Shown in pieces: positions 26,374-36,499 of a stretch of 64,000 bases of DNA. Position 1 is the stretch's first letter. Each line of letters begins with the position of its first letter. The notes below the pieces were generated by a model that saw nothing but the letters and a program-made list of their open reading frames with translations, had not been told where the DNA came from and did not search any database. Source of the stretch: DASRDZ01 sp035569495 (GTDB lineage: Bacteria > Chloroflexota > Dormibacteria > Aeolococcales > Aeolococcaceae); assembly GCA_035569495.1 (NCBI GenBank), contig DATMMX010000047.1:1-64000 (forward strand), given 5' to 3'. The translations under genes were made by a program, and so were the position numbers.

Positions 26374-26403
26374 CGCCGCCCGCGCGCCGCGCGCCCCGCG
26401 ATG

Positions 26404-26421
26404 TATGCGAACATCCGCATA
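26404..26421. promoter_or_regulatory. ArsR/SmtB-type operator overlapping the start codon
   Basis: TATGCG, six bases (AACATC), CGCATA: a perfect inverted repeat whose right arm ends on the A of the regulator's ATG. SmtB/ArsR proteins bind imperfect palindromes with similar spacing at or near their own starts, so autoregulation is likely. No independent ribosome-binding site is visible between this palindrome and the ATG, hinting at a leaderless transcript. Confidence 0.6.
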
Positions 26422-26741
26422 TGGCAATAGGTGCACAAGTGGAGGCCGCACCCAGCGAGCCCGTGGTCGCCACCGCGGTCGAGCTGCTCAAGGCGCTGGC
26501 CAGCACCGCGCGGCTCACCCTGGTGCTCGAGCTGGCCCGCGGCGAGCGCTGCGTGCACGAGCTGGTCGCGGCCACCGGGATGACCCAGCCGCTCGTCTCC
26601 CAGCACCTGCGCGTGCTGCGCGGAGCCGGCGTGGTCGCCGGGCGCCGCCGCGGCCGCGAGATCGCCTATGCCCTCAGCGACGACCACCTGGCCCACATCG
26701 CGGCCGACGCAGTCCGCCATTCCGAGGAGCTCCACCGATGA
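26421..26741 (+). CDS. ArsR/SmtB-family metalloregulator
   Basis: A 106-residue winged-helix repressor starting MAIGAQVEAAPSEP. The DNA-binding part reads LASTARLTLVLELARGERCVHELVAATGMTQPLVSQHLRVLRGAGVV, followed by the wing RRRGREIAYALSDDHLAHIAADAVRHSEELHR. The terminal helix carries Asp, His, His and Glu (DDHLAH, RHSEE), the alpha-5 zinc-site arrangement of SmtB/CzrA proteins. The next gene, extremely His-rich, overlaps by four bases, and a Fur/Zur regulator follows. This mirrors the mycobacterial smtB-zur order. It probably derepresses the operon when zinc is plentiful. Confidence 0.9.
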   Translation: MAIGAQVEAAPSEPVVATAVELLKALASTARLTLVLELARGERCVHELVAATGMTQPLVSQHLRVLRGAGVVAGRRRGREIAYALSDDHLAHIAADAVRHSEELHR

Positions 26742-27028
26742 CCGAGCATTCCGTCCACACCGAGCACGGGCACGCCCACGGGCCCGACTGCGGCCACGCC
26801 GCGGTCGAGCACCAGGGCCACACCGACTACATCCACGAGGGCCACGCCCACGCCGAGCACGAGGGCCACTGGGACGAGTGCCCGCTGCCCCACGCCGAGC
26901 ACGCCGCCCACGAGCACCAGCACGGCGAGGGCTGCGGCCACCAGTCCGTGCAGCACGAGGGCCACACCGACTACGTGCACGGCGGCCACCGCCACTTCGC
27001 GCACGCGGGGCACTGGGACGAGCACTGA
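26738..27028 (+). CDS. Histidine-rich zinc-binding protein with internal duplication
   Basis: A 96-residue soluble protein with 27 histidines and four cysteines. Residues 18-47 and 66-95 are a clear duplication: CGHxxVxHxGHTDYxHxGHxHxxHxGHWDE in each copy. Similar CGHxxVxHxxHxDYxHxGH proteins occur, from memory, next to zinc regulators and transporters in Actinobacteria. It has no signal peptide, so it is expected to buffer or deliver zinc in the cytoplasm. Its ATG overlaps the ArsR stop (ATGA), and the Zur frame follows at once. The role follows from composition and context. Confidence 0.8.
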   Translation: MTEHSVHTEHGHAHGPDCGHAAVEHQGHTDYIHEGHAHAEHEGHWDECPLPHAEHAAHEHQHGEGCGHQSVQHEGHTDYVHGGHRHFAHAGHWDEH

Positions 27029-27029
27029 G

Positions 27030-27539
27030 CTGACCGGCGGGCGTCGCTCCACGCGGCGCCCGCCCCGCCCCAGCGTCGAGGCGGTCCCTGACGACGCCGC
27101 CCTGCACGCCGCGGTCGGCGCGCAGCTGCAGCGCCACGACGTCCGCTACACCCCGCGCCGCCGCGCCCTGGTGCGCGCCCTCAGCGCCGCCGGGCAGCCG
27201 CTGACCATCCCCGAGCTGGTCGCCGCGGTGAGCACCGTGCCGCAGAGCTCGGTGTACCGCAACCTCGCCCTGTTCGAGGGCGCGGGACTGGTCCACCGCA
27301 TGCCCGGCCCCGGCGACTTCGCCCGCTACGAGCTGGCCGAGGAGCTGATGGGCCACCACCACCACCTGGTCTGCTCCCGCTGTGGCGCGGTCGAGGACGT
27401 CGAGCTGCCCCACGACGTCGAGCAGGCGCTGGAGGCGGCCCTGCAGCGGGTCGCCCGCGAGCGCGGCTTCGCGCTGACCTCGCACCGCCTCGACCTGGTC
27501 GGCGACTGCACCGCCTGCGAGGCCCCCCGCTCCGCCTGA
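27030..27539 (+). CDS. Fur/Zur-family metalloregulator (start codon uncertain)
   Basis: Zinc-responsive repressor candidate. The winged-helix domain reads LQRHDVRYTPRRRALVRAL, AGQPLTIPELVAAV, QSSVYRNLALFEGAGLV. The dimerisation domain has GHHHHLVCSRC and, near the end, DCTAC, giving the two CxxC structural-zinc pairs and the HHHH metal site. The first helix lies upstream of the only canonical start in frame (GTG at 27171), so that start would truncate the DNA-binding domain. No ATG, GTG or TTG precedes it after the His-rich gene's stop. CTG codons at 27030 and 27102 are the possible starts, with translation probably coupled. It likely governs the Zur-like site at 48740. Confidence 0.85.
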   Translation: MTGGRRSTRRPPRPSVEAVPDDAALHAAVGAQLQRHDVRYTPRRRALVRALSAAGQPLTIPELVAAVSTVPQSSVYRNLALFEGAGLVHRMPGPGDFARYELAEELMGHHHHLVCSRCGAVEDVELPHDVEQALEAALQRVARERGFALTSHRLDLVGDCTACEAPRSA

Positions 27540-27568
27540 CCCGGCAGCGGCTTACCCTACCCGCTGAC

Positions 27569-28663
27569 GTGACCCTCCCCGGAGCCGTGGAGCTCGCCAT
27601 CGGCGCTGCGCTGATCGCAGCGGCGCTATATGACCTTTTCCAGTCGGTGGTGCTGCCCCGCCCCGCGGTCGGCCGGGTGCGCATCAGCCCGACCGTGCTC
27701 CGGCTCGCCTGGCGGGCCTGGCGAGCGGTGGCGATCCGGCCGCGCCGGCTGCAGCTCCGCGAGGGGGCGCTGGCCACCTTCGCCCCGCTGGCGGTGATCG
27801 GGCTGCTGCTGCTCTGGGGCTTCTCCCTCATCCTCGGCTACGGGCTGCTCTACCACGTCCTCGGCGACCAGCTCCAACCGCGCCCGGACGGCTTCGGCAC
27901 CACAATCTTCTACTCGACCGGGCAGATGCTCTCCTTCTCCGTCGACGGCATCGACGCCCATGGCACCGCCGTCCGCCTGCTCACCGCCATGGAGGCGGCC
28001 ACCGGCTTCGCCCTCTTCGCCCTGGTGATCAGCCTGCTCTTCTCGCTGTTCAGCGCCTTCCAGCGGCGGGAGAGCGCGGTGGTCGCCCTCGACGCGCTGG
28101 CCGGCGCGCCGCCCTCGGGCGTGCAGCTCCTGGAGAACTGCGCCAAGCACCACATGCCCGACCAGCTCGTCGCCACCTTCGCGGAGTGGCGGAGCTGGAC
28201 GGTGGACGTGCTGGAGAGCCACCTCTCCTACCCGCTGCTCTTCTACTTCCGCTCCAGCCACGACAACGAGGCGTGGTCCAACTCCTTCGGCGCGGTGATG
28301 GACGCGGCGTCGCTGGTGATCTGCGCGGTGGAGGGCGGACCGGAGGGACCCGCCCACCTGATGAACAAGGTCGGCGACCACCTGGTCACCGACATCGGGC
28401 GCTACTACCGCGTCGACGCCGAACCGTACTCCGCCGTGGAGCGCGAGGAGTTCGTCGAGGCCTGCCGCCGGCTGCGCGACGCGGGCTACGCCGTGCGCGA
28501 CGGCGAGGAGCCGTGGCACCGCTTCGCCCAACTCCGCTCCGGGTACGCGCCGAGCGTCGACCGCCTCTCCAGGGTGCTCGCCCTGCCGCCCGCGCCGTGG
28601 ATCGGCGACCGCTCCTACCTGCCCCACCGCGCCGTGCGGCGGCGGCCGCGACGCGCCAAGTAG
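27569..28663 (+). CDS. Two-helix ion-channel-like membrane protein
   Basis: A 364-residue protein (GTG start) with an N-terminal helix (about 6-25), a helix at about 70-92 (FAPLAVIGLLLLWGFSLILGYGLLYHVL), a pore-loop-like TTIFYSTGQMLSFS (about 112-125) and a further helix at about 140-160 (ATGFALFALVISLLFSLFSAF). A large cytoplasmic domain of about 200 residues follows. This is the architecture of the two-helix potassium-channel family, but the filter reads STGQM rather than TVGYG, so potassium selectivity is doubtful. The cytoplasmic domain is not a recognisable RCK domain. The zinc-regulator operon is upstream, without obvious linkage. Confidence 0.7.
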   Translation: MTLPGAVELAIGAALIAAALYDLFQSVVLPRPAVGRVRISPTVLRLAWRAWRAVAIRPRRLQLREGALATFAPLAVIGLLLLWGFSLILGYGLLYHVLGDQLQPRPDGFGTTIFYSTGQMLSFSVDGIDAHGTAVRLLTAMEAATGFALFALVISLLFSLFSAFQRRESAVVALDALAGAPPSGVQLLENCAKHHMPDQLVATFAEWRSWTVDVLESHLSYPLLFYFRSSHDNEAWSNSFGAVMDAASLVICAVEGGPEGPAHLMNKVGDHLVTDIGRYYRVDAEPYSAVEREEFVEACRRLRDAGYAVRDGEEPWHRFAQLRSGYAPSVDRLSRVLALPPAPWIGDRSYLPHRAVRRRPRRAK

Positions 28664-28669
28664 CCTCGC

Positions 28670-29503
28670 CTACTGCGCGCTCGCGCCCTGGCGGACGGTG
28701 GCGAAGAGGTCGTCCTCGGGATCGCTGCCGTCGTAGGCCGGACGGGCGCGGACGAACTCCTCGGTGCCGAAGATCTCACCGAACATCTCCCGCGGGATCT
28801 GCAGGAAGAAGAGGTTGTCCGACTGGCTGGCGTGGGCCTCCAGCGCGGCGCGCTTCTGGCCGGCGTAGGCGCGGCAGTCGACCGAGGCGGCGATCTGCTC
28901 GTCGGGCGAGCCGAAGCGCTCGTCGTCGAAGTCGGGCGGCTCCATGCCCATGTCGATCATCGCCTGGCGGAAGAGCGGCAGCCGCGAGCGCCGCACCGTC
29001 GGAAAGTAGAGCCGGGCATGCGACTTCGCGGCGTCGAGGGCGGCCACGGTGATGTGGTGGGCCTGGATGTGGTCGGGGTGGCCGTAGAAGCCGAAGTCGT
29101 CGTAGGTGACCACCACCTGGGGCTGGTAGCGCTCGATCAGCGCGACCAGCGGCAGCGCGGCCTGCTTGACGGGAATCTGCGCGAACGCGCCTGGCGCGTT
29201 GTTTGCGTCCCAGCCCTCCATCCCCGAGTCGTGGAAGCCGAGCATCTCCAGGTGGGTCACGCCGAGCACCCGGGCGCTCTCCGCCAGCTCGCCGCGGCGC
29301 AGCGCCACCACCTGCGCCTCGTCGTGGGCGGCGTCCTCGGGCTTGACGCCGCCGGGCCCGTCGCCGAGCTCGCCGTTGGTGCAGGTGACCAGCACCGTGC
29401 GCACGCCCTCGGCGGAGTAGCGGGCGAGGATGCCGCCGGTCGACGACGCCTCGTCGTCAGGGTGGGCGTGGACCGCCATCAGGGTCAGGGGTGTCTCGGC
29501 CAT
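28670..29503 (-). CDS. LmbE/PIG-L deacetylase (Mca/MshB-like)
   Basis: Zinc-dependent N-deacetylase or amidase of 277 residues from MAETPLTLMAV. The metal site shows AHPDDE (His14, Asp16-Asp17) and GHPDHIQ (His142, Asp144, His145). The sequence between (ARYSAEGVRTVLVTCTNGELGDGPGG) resembles the mycothiol enzymes MshB and Mca more than GlcNAc-PI deacetylases. If so it acts in mycothiol biosynthesis or detoxification of mycothiol conjugates, supporting an actinobacterial-type lineage. No other mycothiol genes are in view. The open frame starts seven codons earlier; the internal start is preferred because it opens right at the conserved beta strand. Confidence 0.85.
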   Translation of the reverse strand: MAETPLTLMAVHAHPDDEASSTGGILARYSAEGVRTVLVTCTNGELGDGPGGVKPEDAAHDEAQVVALRRGELAESARVLGVTHLEMLGFHDSGMEGWDANNAPGAFAQIPVKQAALPLVALIERYQPQVVVTYDDFGFYGHPDHIQAHHITVAALDAAKSHARLYFPTVRRSRLPLFRQAMIDMGMEPPDFDDERFGSPDEQIAASVDCRAYAGQKRAALEAHASQSDNLFFLQIPREMFGEIFGTEEFVRARPAYDGSDPEDDLFATVRQGASAQ

Positions 29504-29634
29504 CGCCCGGCCATCATGCCTCACGGTGACAGGTCGCCGACCGGCGCTTGACCGCCCCTCCGGGCGAATGCTTCACTCTTGTCGCTGCGGGGGGCTAGGA
29601 AGCGGATTCGCCTGGTGCAGGAGATCGTCCCTCT

Positions 29635-30471
29635 GTGACCATCAACCCCGACGCGCCGGCGCGGCGCCTCCAACAGAGCTACGAGATCATGCTGGACAGC
29701 CTCCTGGACGAGGTCATCCAGCTCGACGACAACGGCTACGTGCTGACCTGGAACCGCGGCGCGGAGCGGCTCAAGGGCTGGACCGCCGAGGAGGCGATCG
29801 GCCAGCACGTCTCCGCCTTCTACACCGACGAGGACGTGCGCGGCGGCCTCGCCGAGCGCGAGCTGCGCAACGCCGGCGAGGCGGGCCGCTACGAGACCGA
29901 GGGCTGGCGCATCCGCAAGGACGGCAGCCGCTTCTGGGCCAGCATCGTGATCACCGCCATGCGCGACCCCAACGGCGAGCTGCTCGGCTTCGTCAAGATG
30001 TCGCGCGACCAGACCGAGCGGCGCGCCGCCGACGAGCTGATCCGCCGCCAGCGCGACGAGATCCTCGAGCTCTCGACGCCGGTGATCCAGGTGTGGGACC
30101 GCGTCCTCGCCCTGCCCATCATCGGCACCCTGGACAGCAATCGCGCCGGCCGGCTGACCGAGGGGCTGCTCGCCAAGATCGCCGACCTCGAGGCCGAGTT
30201 CGTCATCCTCGACATCAGCGGCGTGCCCACCATCGACACCCAGGTCGCCCAGCACCTGCTCAAGACGGTGCACGCGGCGCGGCTGATGGGCGCGACCAGC
30301 ATCCTCAGCGGCGTGCGTCCGGAGACCGCGCAGGCGATGGTGCACCTGGGCATCGAGCTGGGCACCCTGCGCAGCCGCAACACACTGCGCGACGCGCTGC
30401 AGCTCGCGTTGCAGATGATCTCCGCGTCGAGCAACGGCGTGGTGCGGCACGCGGAGGCGCTGACGCCGTGA
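29635..30471 (+). CDS. rsbR: RsbR-type stressosome protein (PAS-STAS)
   Basis: Sensor and scaffold subunit of a stressosome. Residues 20-130 form a PAS domain (EVIQLDDNGYVLTWNRGAERLKGW, GFVKMSRDQTERRAADELIR). Residues 145-265 are an RsbR-type STAS domain: STPVIQVWDRVLALPIIGTLDS, ILDISGVPTIDTQVAQHLLK, GVRPETAQAM. Thr202 aligns with the RsbT-phosphorylated Thr171 of Bacillus RsbRA. The position matching its second phosphosite (Thr205) appears to be Ala234. A PAS domain replaces the globin-like sensor of Bacillus, suggesting a small-molecule, light or redox input. GTG start; overlaps rsbS by four bases. Confidence 0.9.
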   Translation: MTINPDAPARRLQQSYEIMLDSLLDEVIQLDDNGYVLTWNRGAERLKGWTAEEAIGQHVSAFYTDEDVRGGLAERELRNAGEAGRYETEGWRIRKDGSRFWASIVITAMRDPNGELLGFVKMSRDQTERRAADELIRRQRDEILELSTPVIQVWDRVLALPIIGTLDSNRAGRLTEGLLAKIADLEAEFVILDISGVPTIDTQVAQHLLKTVHAARLMGATSILSGVRPETAQAMVHLGIELGTLRSRNTLRDALQLALQMISASSNGVVRHAEALTP

Positions 30472-30875
30472 ACGAGGCCTCCGTCCCCATCCTGCGCATC
30501 GGCGGCAACGTGCTGATCTCGCTGCAGAGCGACCTCGACGACACCGCCGTGGTGGCGATCGAGTCGGCGATCATGCGCGAGGTCTCGCGCAGCCGCACCA
30601 CCGGAACGCTGATCGACGTCAGCGGGCTGGCCATGGTCGACTCCTTCATCGCCCGCGTGATCGCGCGCATGGCGGCGATGACCCGGCTGCTCGGCGCCGA
30701 GACGGTGATCGTCGGCATCCAGCCGGCGGTGGCCATCACCCTGGTGGAGATGGGCGTGTCGATGGCCGACCTGCACACCGCGCTCAACGCGGAGCAGGGG
30801 ATGGCCATGCTGCAGCGCCTGCTCGACGGCCGGCCGGCGCGGGCGGGAGAGGCGGCGTCGCCCGCGATGCGGTGA
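30468..30875 (+). CDS. rsbS: RsbS-type STAS stressosome protein
   Basis: A 135-residue single STAS domain, the structural antagonist that holds RsbT inside the stressosome core. It starts MNEASVPILRIGGNVLISLQ. The phosphorylation motif is LIDVSGLAMVDSF, with Ser59 at the same numbered position as in Bacillus RsbS. The remainder (VIVGIQPAVAITLVEMGV) is canonical, followed by a short extra tail (GRPARAGEAASPAMR). GTG start overlapping rsbR, and overlapped by rsbT (GTGA). Confidence 0.92.
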   Translation: MNEASVPILRIGGNVLISLQSDLDDTAVVAIESAIMREVSRSRTTGTLIDVSGLAMVDSFIARVIARMAAMTRLLGAETVIVGIQPAVAITLVEMGVSMADLHTALNAEQGMAMLQRLLDGRPARAGEAASPAMR

Positions 30876-31297
30876 GCGCGGTCATCGAAGTCGCCATCCC
30901 GACCGTCGTCGACATCGCCACCGAGGCGGACCTGCTGCGCGTGCGCACCGCGTTGCGCCAGCACGCGGTGGCGGCGGGGTTCGGCATCGTCGACCAGACC
31001 AAGCTGGTGACGGCGGGCAGCGAGCTGGCCCGCAACGTTCTGCGCTATGCGAATCGCGCGGCCGCCAACCTGCGCGTCGAGGCCGTGCAGTCGGCGGGGC
31101 GGACCGGGCTGCGCGCGGTGTTCACCGACCAGGGACCGGGGATCGCCGACCTCGACGCCGCGCTGGGCGACGGCTTCAGCACCGGCGGGACGCTGGGACT
31201 GGGCCTGCCCGGCGCGCGGCGACTTGTAGACGAGTTCGACATCAACTCCGCGCCGGGCGCGGGGACGCGCGTGGCCATCACCAAATGGAAGCGCTGA
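30872..31297 (+). CDS. rsbT: RsbT serine/threonine switch kinase
   Basis: A 141-residue GHKL-fold kinase that phosphorylates RsbR and RsbS on stress and is then released to activate a downstream partner. Motifs: SELARNVLRYANRA (N box, ATP-Mg), TDQGPGIADLDAAL (G1), GGTLGLGLPGARRLVDEF (G2) and terminal GTRVAITKWKR, close to Bacillus RsbT. GTG start overlapping rsbS. The following gene begins 13 bases before this one ends. In Bacillus released RsbT activates the RsbU phosphatase; no RsbU is present here, so the output must differ. Confidence 0.92.
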   Translation: MSAVIEVAIPTVVDIATEADLLRVRTALRQHAVAAGFGIVDQTKLVTAGSELARNVLRYANRAAANLRVEAVQSAGRTGLRAVFTDQGPGIADLDAALGDGFSTGGTLGLGLPGARRLVDEFDINSAPGAGTRVAITKWKR

Positions 31298-32312
31298 CCC
31301 AGGCGCCGCACCTGATGCTGGCGGTGGTGCACCCGGAGGACGTTGGGGCGGTGCGGCGCCGGGTATCGCGCATGGCCGCGGACTCGGGGGTGGAGGGGGC
31401 GCTGGTGCCCAAGCTGGAGCTGGTGGTCACCGAGCTGGCCACCAACCTGGTGCGCCATGCTGCGGGTGGCGGCTCGGTTCTGGCCAGGGTTGACGGCAAC
31501 GGCGGGGTCGAGGTGCTCAGCGTCGACGGCGGGCCGGGCATCCGCGACGTGTCGCTGGCGCTGAGCGGCGACGGGGCAGGGGGTGGTGCTGATGGCGGAC
31601 TCGGCTGCGGTCTGGCGGCGGTGCGGCGGCTGGCGGATGACTTCGACGTGTACACCGCCTGGGGGCGCGGCACGGTTGTGCTGGCACGGTTTTCGCCCGA
31701 TGTCGAGGCTGCGCCCCTGCGCCGCTGGGGGGGTGTGTCGGTCGCGCTCGACGGCGGCGAGGAGTGTGGCGACGGCTGGGCGATCGCCGAGTCGGACGGA
31801 CGCACCACCGCGCTGGTGGTCGACGGGTTGGGCCACGGCTCCGGCGCGGCGCCGGCGGCGCGGGCGGCCACCACTGCGTTTCTCGACGATGCCGACGGCG
31901 ACCTCGAAGCGCTCGCCCACCGCATCCACGCCGCGATGCGCGCAACGCGCGGCGGTGCCGCGGCGCTGTGCCGGCTCGACCCGCGGCGGCGCAGCGCGGA
32001 GTTCGTCGGCGTCGGCAACGTGGCCGGCCGCCTGCTCGGCGGCGAGGGCTCGCAGATGATGCTGTCCCACAACGGCACCCTGGGCACCGAGCTGGCACCA
32101 CCGCGGATCCGGCGCATGAGCTACGCGCTCGACGGCGCCGGCGCGCTGGTGATGAGCAGTGACGGCGTCCGCGACGGCTTCGAGCTGAGCGCGCACCCGG
32201 GGTTGCTGGAGCACGACCCGCTGGTGGTGGCCGCAGCGATTCACAGTGCGTGCAGCCGCGGCACCGACGACGCCACCGTGGTGGTGGTCCGGCCCATGGC
32301 GGAGGACGCGGC

Positions 32313-32316
<4 letters not shown>
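31285..32316 (+). CDS. Fusion of GHKL switch kinase and RsbX-type PP2C phosphatase
   Basis: A 343-residue two-domain regulator. Residues 10-135 resemble an RsbT/RsbW-like ATPase (LVPKLELVVTELATNLVRHAAGG; VDGGPGIRDVSLAL; LGCGLAAVRRLADDFDVYTAWGRGTVV). Residues 145-335 form a SpoIIE/RsbX phosphatase (GWAIAESDGRTTALVVDGLGHGSGAA, FVGVGNVAGRLLG, MSSDGVRDGFEL, GTDDATVVVVRP) with the metal-binding Asp residues. RsbX resets stressosomes by dephosphorylating RsbS and RsbR. The fused GHKL domain is an unusual addition that also occurs in some cyanobacterial and actinobacterial clusters. Overlaps both neighbours. Confidence 0.9.
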
Positions 32317-34355
<2,039 letters not shown>

Positions 34356-34361
34356 GCGGCT

Positions 34362-35807
34362 CTACGGCAGCCGCCACAGCTCGACGCCGGCCACGGTGGC
34401 GACGCGGACGTAGCCGTGCTCGCCCAGGTGCGCAGCGGCCGTGACGTAGCCGGCGGCGGTGCTCTGCGCGCTCACCCCCGCGCGCCGGTCGATGGCAACC
34501 CATTGCGCCCGCCGCCGACTGGGGAACTCGGCGATGGCGGGGCGCTCGGCGAGGTGGGTGAGCAGGTCGCCGGTGGCGGCGACGGAGGCGCCGGGCGGGA
34601 TGCGCGCGAGCAGCGCGTCGACGGCGGGTGCGCGGTCGAGCCCGTCCAGGTGCACCGCGTCGGGGCCGTGGCCGCCCGGCAGGGGTGAGAGCGCCAGCCA
34701 GGTCGCCAGCGCGCCACCGAGCAGCGCGACCGCTGGAACGAAGCGCGGCACATGCGCAGATGACTGCACCCGCTGCCAGCCGAGCATCGCGGCGCACACC
34801 AGAAGCGGAGTGGCCTGCAGCGCGTAGTGGAGGCGGAGCCCGCCCTGGTACGGGTCGGCGGCGAGCAGCGGCAGCAGCAGTGCGGGCAGGGAGGCGAGCA
34901 GCGCCACAGGGCGGAGCAGCGGAAGGAAGCCCACGCCCGCGAGCGCCATCAGCAGTGCCGGACCCGACGGGGCGGAGACGAGGTGTCCAAGCCAAGTGCC
35001 CGGCAGGGTGACGAGATGGGCGAGCACGCCGCCCGCGCTGTCACCGAGGTACGCGTAACGGGCGACGAGGTCGCCGCTTGCGCCGCCACGCACTGCCGGC
35101 ATGACGCCGAGGACGACCACCGCGCCACCCGCGACGGCGACGCCACCCAGCACCAGCGCGGCGCGACGCCGGTGCACGACCAGCGCGATCACCGCGATGC
35201 CAAGCGTGACCAGCGCACCGTCCTCCTTGCAGAGCATTGGCGCGACGCCCGCGAGCAGCAGCAGCAGCGTGTCCCCTCGCGCGGCGCCGAGCAGGGCGAC
35301 GAAGACGAACGGCACCGCCAGGGCCTCGGTGTGGAAGTCGAAGCCCAGCGCACGTGCGATCCCCACCTGGAGGAGGTACGCCGCGCACACCACCAGCGGC
35401 CGCACGCCGCCGCCCAGCCAGCGCCGGGCCAGCGCCCACAGTGGGACCACCGCGCCGCCGAGGGCGAGCGCCTCCGCGCCGAGCAGCCACAGCGGCGTGG
35501 CGTGCAGCCGGTACAGGGGGACGAAGAGGTTGAGCGCCGGCTCGAAGTGCTGTCCGAGGAACGGGTAGCTGAGCAGCGAGGAGCGCAGCCCGTCGCCCCG
35601 GGCGCCGTTCCACACCACCTGGTCGAAGAAGGCGAGGTCGTACGCCGAGCTGTGGTAGGTCGCGAAGCGCAGCCAGGCGATGGCGAAGAACAGCGCCGAG
35701 GCGCCGGTTGCAGCCAGCAGTGGCCAGAACAGGGATCGCGCCGCGAGCCGCGAGCTGATCGGCGAGACGCGCGACCAGCGCAGCCGCAGCGTGGCCGCCG
35801 CGCTCAC
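34362..35807 (-). CDS. DUF2079 polytopic membrane protein
   Basis: A 481-residue membrane protein with about ten hydrophobic helices. The DUF2079 landmarks are AYDLAFFDQVVWNGARGDGLRSSLL near the N-terminus and GFDFHTEALAVPF, CKEDGALVTLGIA and YQGGLRLHYALQATPLL. The family resembles GT-C glycosyltransferases; the DLxxFDQxxW motif near the first loop is typical. The GTG start at 35807 overlaps the stop of the DUF2064 gene, and two sugar-transferase genes lie upstream, supporting a role in surface glycan or lipid glycosylation. The donor and acceptor cannot be told. Confidence 0.85.
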   Translation of the reverse strand: MSAAATLRLRWSRVSPISSRLAARSLFWPLLAATGASALFFAIAWLRFATYHSSAYDLAFFDQVVWNGARGDGLRSSLLSYPFLGQHFEPALNLFVPLYRLHATPLWLLGAEALALGGAVVPLWALARRWLGGGVRPLVVCAAYLLQVGIARALGFDFHTEALAVPFVFVALLGAARGDTLLLLLAGVAPMLCKEDGALVTLGIAVIALVVHRRRAALVLGGVAVAGGAVVVLGVMPAVRGGASGDLVARYAYLGDSAGGVLAHLVTLPGTWLGHLVSAPSGPALLMALAGVGFLPLLRPVALLASLPALLLPLLAADPYQGGLRLHYALQATPLLVCAAMLGWQRVQSSAHVPRFVPAVALLGGALATWLALSPLPGGHGPDAVHLDGLDRAPAVDALLARIPPGASVAATGDLLTHLAERPAIAEFPSRRRAQWVAIDRRAGVSAQSTAAGYVTAAAHLGEHGYVRVATVAGVELWRLP

Positions 35808-36499
35808 GACGCCTGCTCCGCGAGCCCACCGATCCGCAGCGCTTCGAGGCAGTCGAGCGTGCGCGGCGCGCGGTGCGCGGCGCACTCCACGTCCGCCTGC
35901 AGGCGATCGAGGTCCGCGAGTGTGTCGAGGTCGTACCAGGGCTCGGTGACGGCGATCTCCAGACCGCAGCGCAGCGCAGCGGCGCGAGTCTGCGTTGCAA
36001 CCCGCTCGGTGCCCCAGGCGATGCCGCCGTCGAGCCAGGCAAGGCCGTGCAAACGCCAGGAGTGGCGGCGCATGGCGAGCGCGACGAATCCGCCATCTTC
36101 GGCAGGAACCATCGCCGCGCCGCGGCGCGCCGCGGCGTCGACGCAGGCGAGCAGCAGGCGGTGGGGGAGCGAGGGGCTGTCAGTCCCCACCAGCACGGCA
36201 CACCCGGCACCCGTGACGAACGCCGCCTGCAGCGCCGCCGCGATGCGGCCGCCCAGATGCGTCGCCGGCTGCGCGACCACCACAGCATCGACTCCGAGCG
36301 CCCGCGCCGCGAGGACCGCGGCCGCATCAGGAGACACCGCCAGCACGCGCGGCCCCGGCCACGGCCATGCCAGCGTGTCGGCGACGAAGGCGCGGTGCAC
36401 ACGATGCGCGGCATCCACGCCCAGGTCCGCGGCGAGTCGCGACTTGCCCTCCCCCCGCCGCGGCCAGCGCATCAACACCGCCATCGCGGCGTCGCTCAT
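35804..36499 (-). CDS. DUF2064 / TIGR04282-type glycosyltransferase
   Basis: A 231-residue cytosolic GT-A-like protein starting MSDAAMAVLMRWPRRGEGKSRL. The nucleotide-binding KSRL motif, the central AVLVGTDSPSLPHRLL (DSP motif) and DGGFVALAMR are the DUF2064 signatures, and WYDLDTLADLDRL is the usual C-terminal segment. The family commonly follows a GT2 enzyme, exactly as here: its ATG overlaps the GT2 stop (ATGA) and its stop overlaps the DUF2079 start. All three would be translated as one set for a glycan-transfer pathway. Confidence 0.88.
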   Translation of the reverse strand: MSDAAMAVLMRWPRRGEGKSRLAADLGVDAAHRVHRAFVADTLAWPWPGPRVLAVSPDAAAVLAARALGVDAVVVAQPATHLGGRIAAALQAAFVTGAGCAVLVGTDSPSLPHRLLLACVDAAARRGAAMVPAEDGGFVALAMRRHSWRLHGLAWLDGGIAWGTERVATQTRAAALRCGLEIAVTEPWYDLDTLADLDRLQADVECAAHRAPRTLDCLEALRIGGLAEQAS

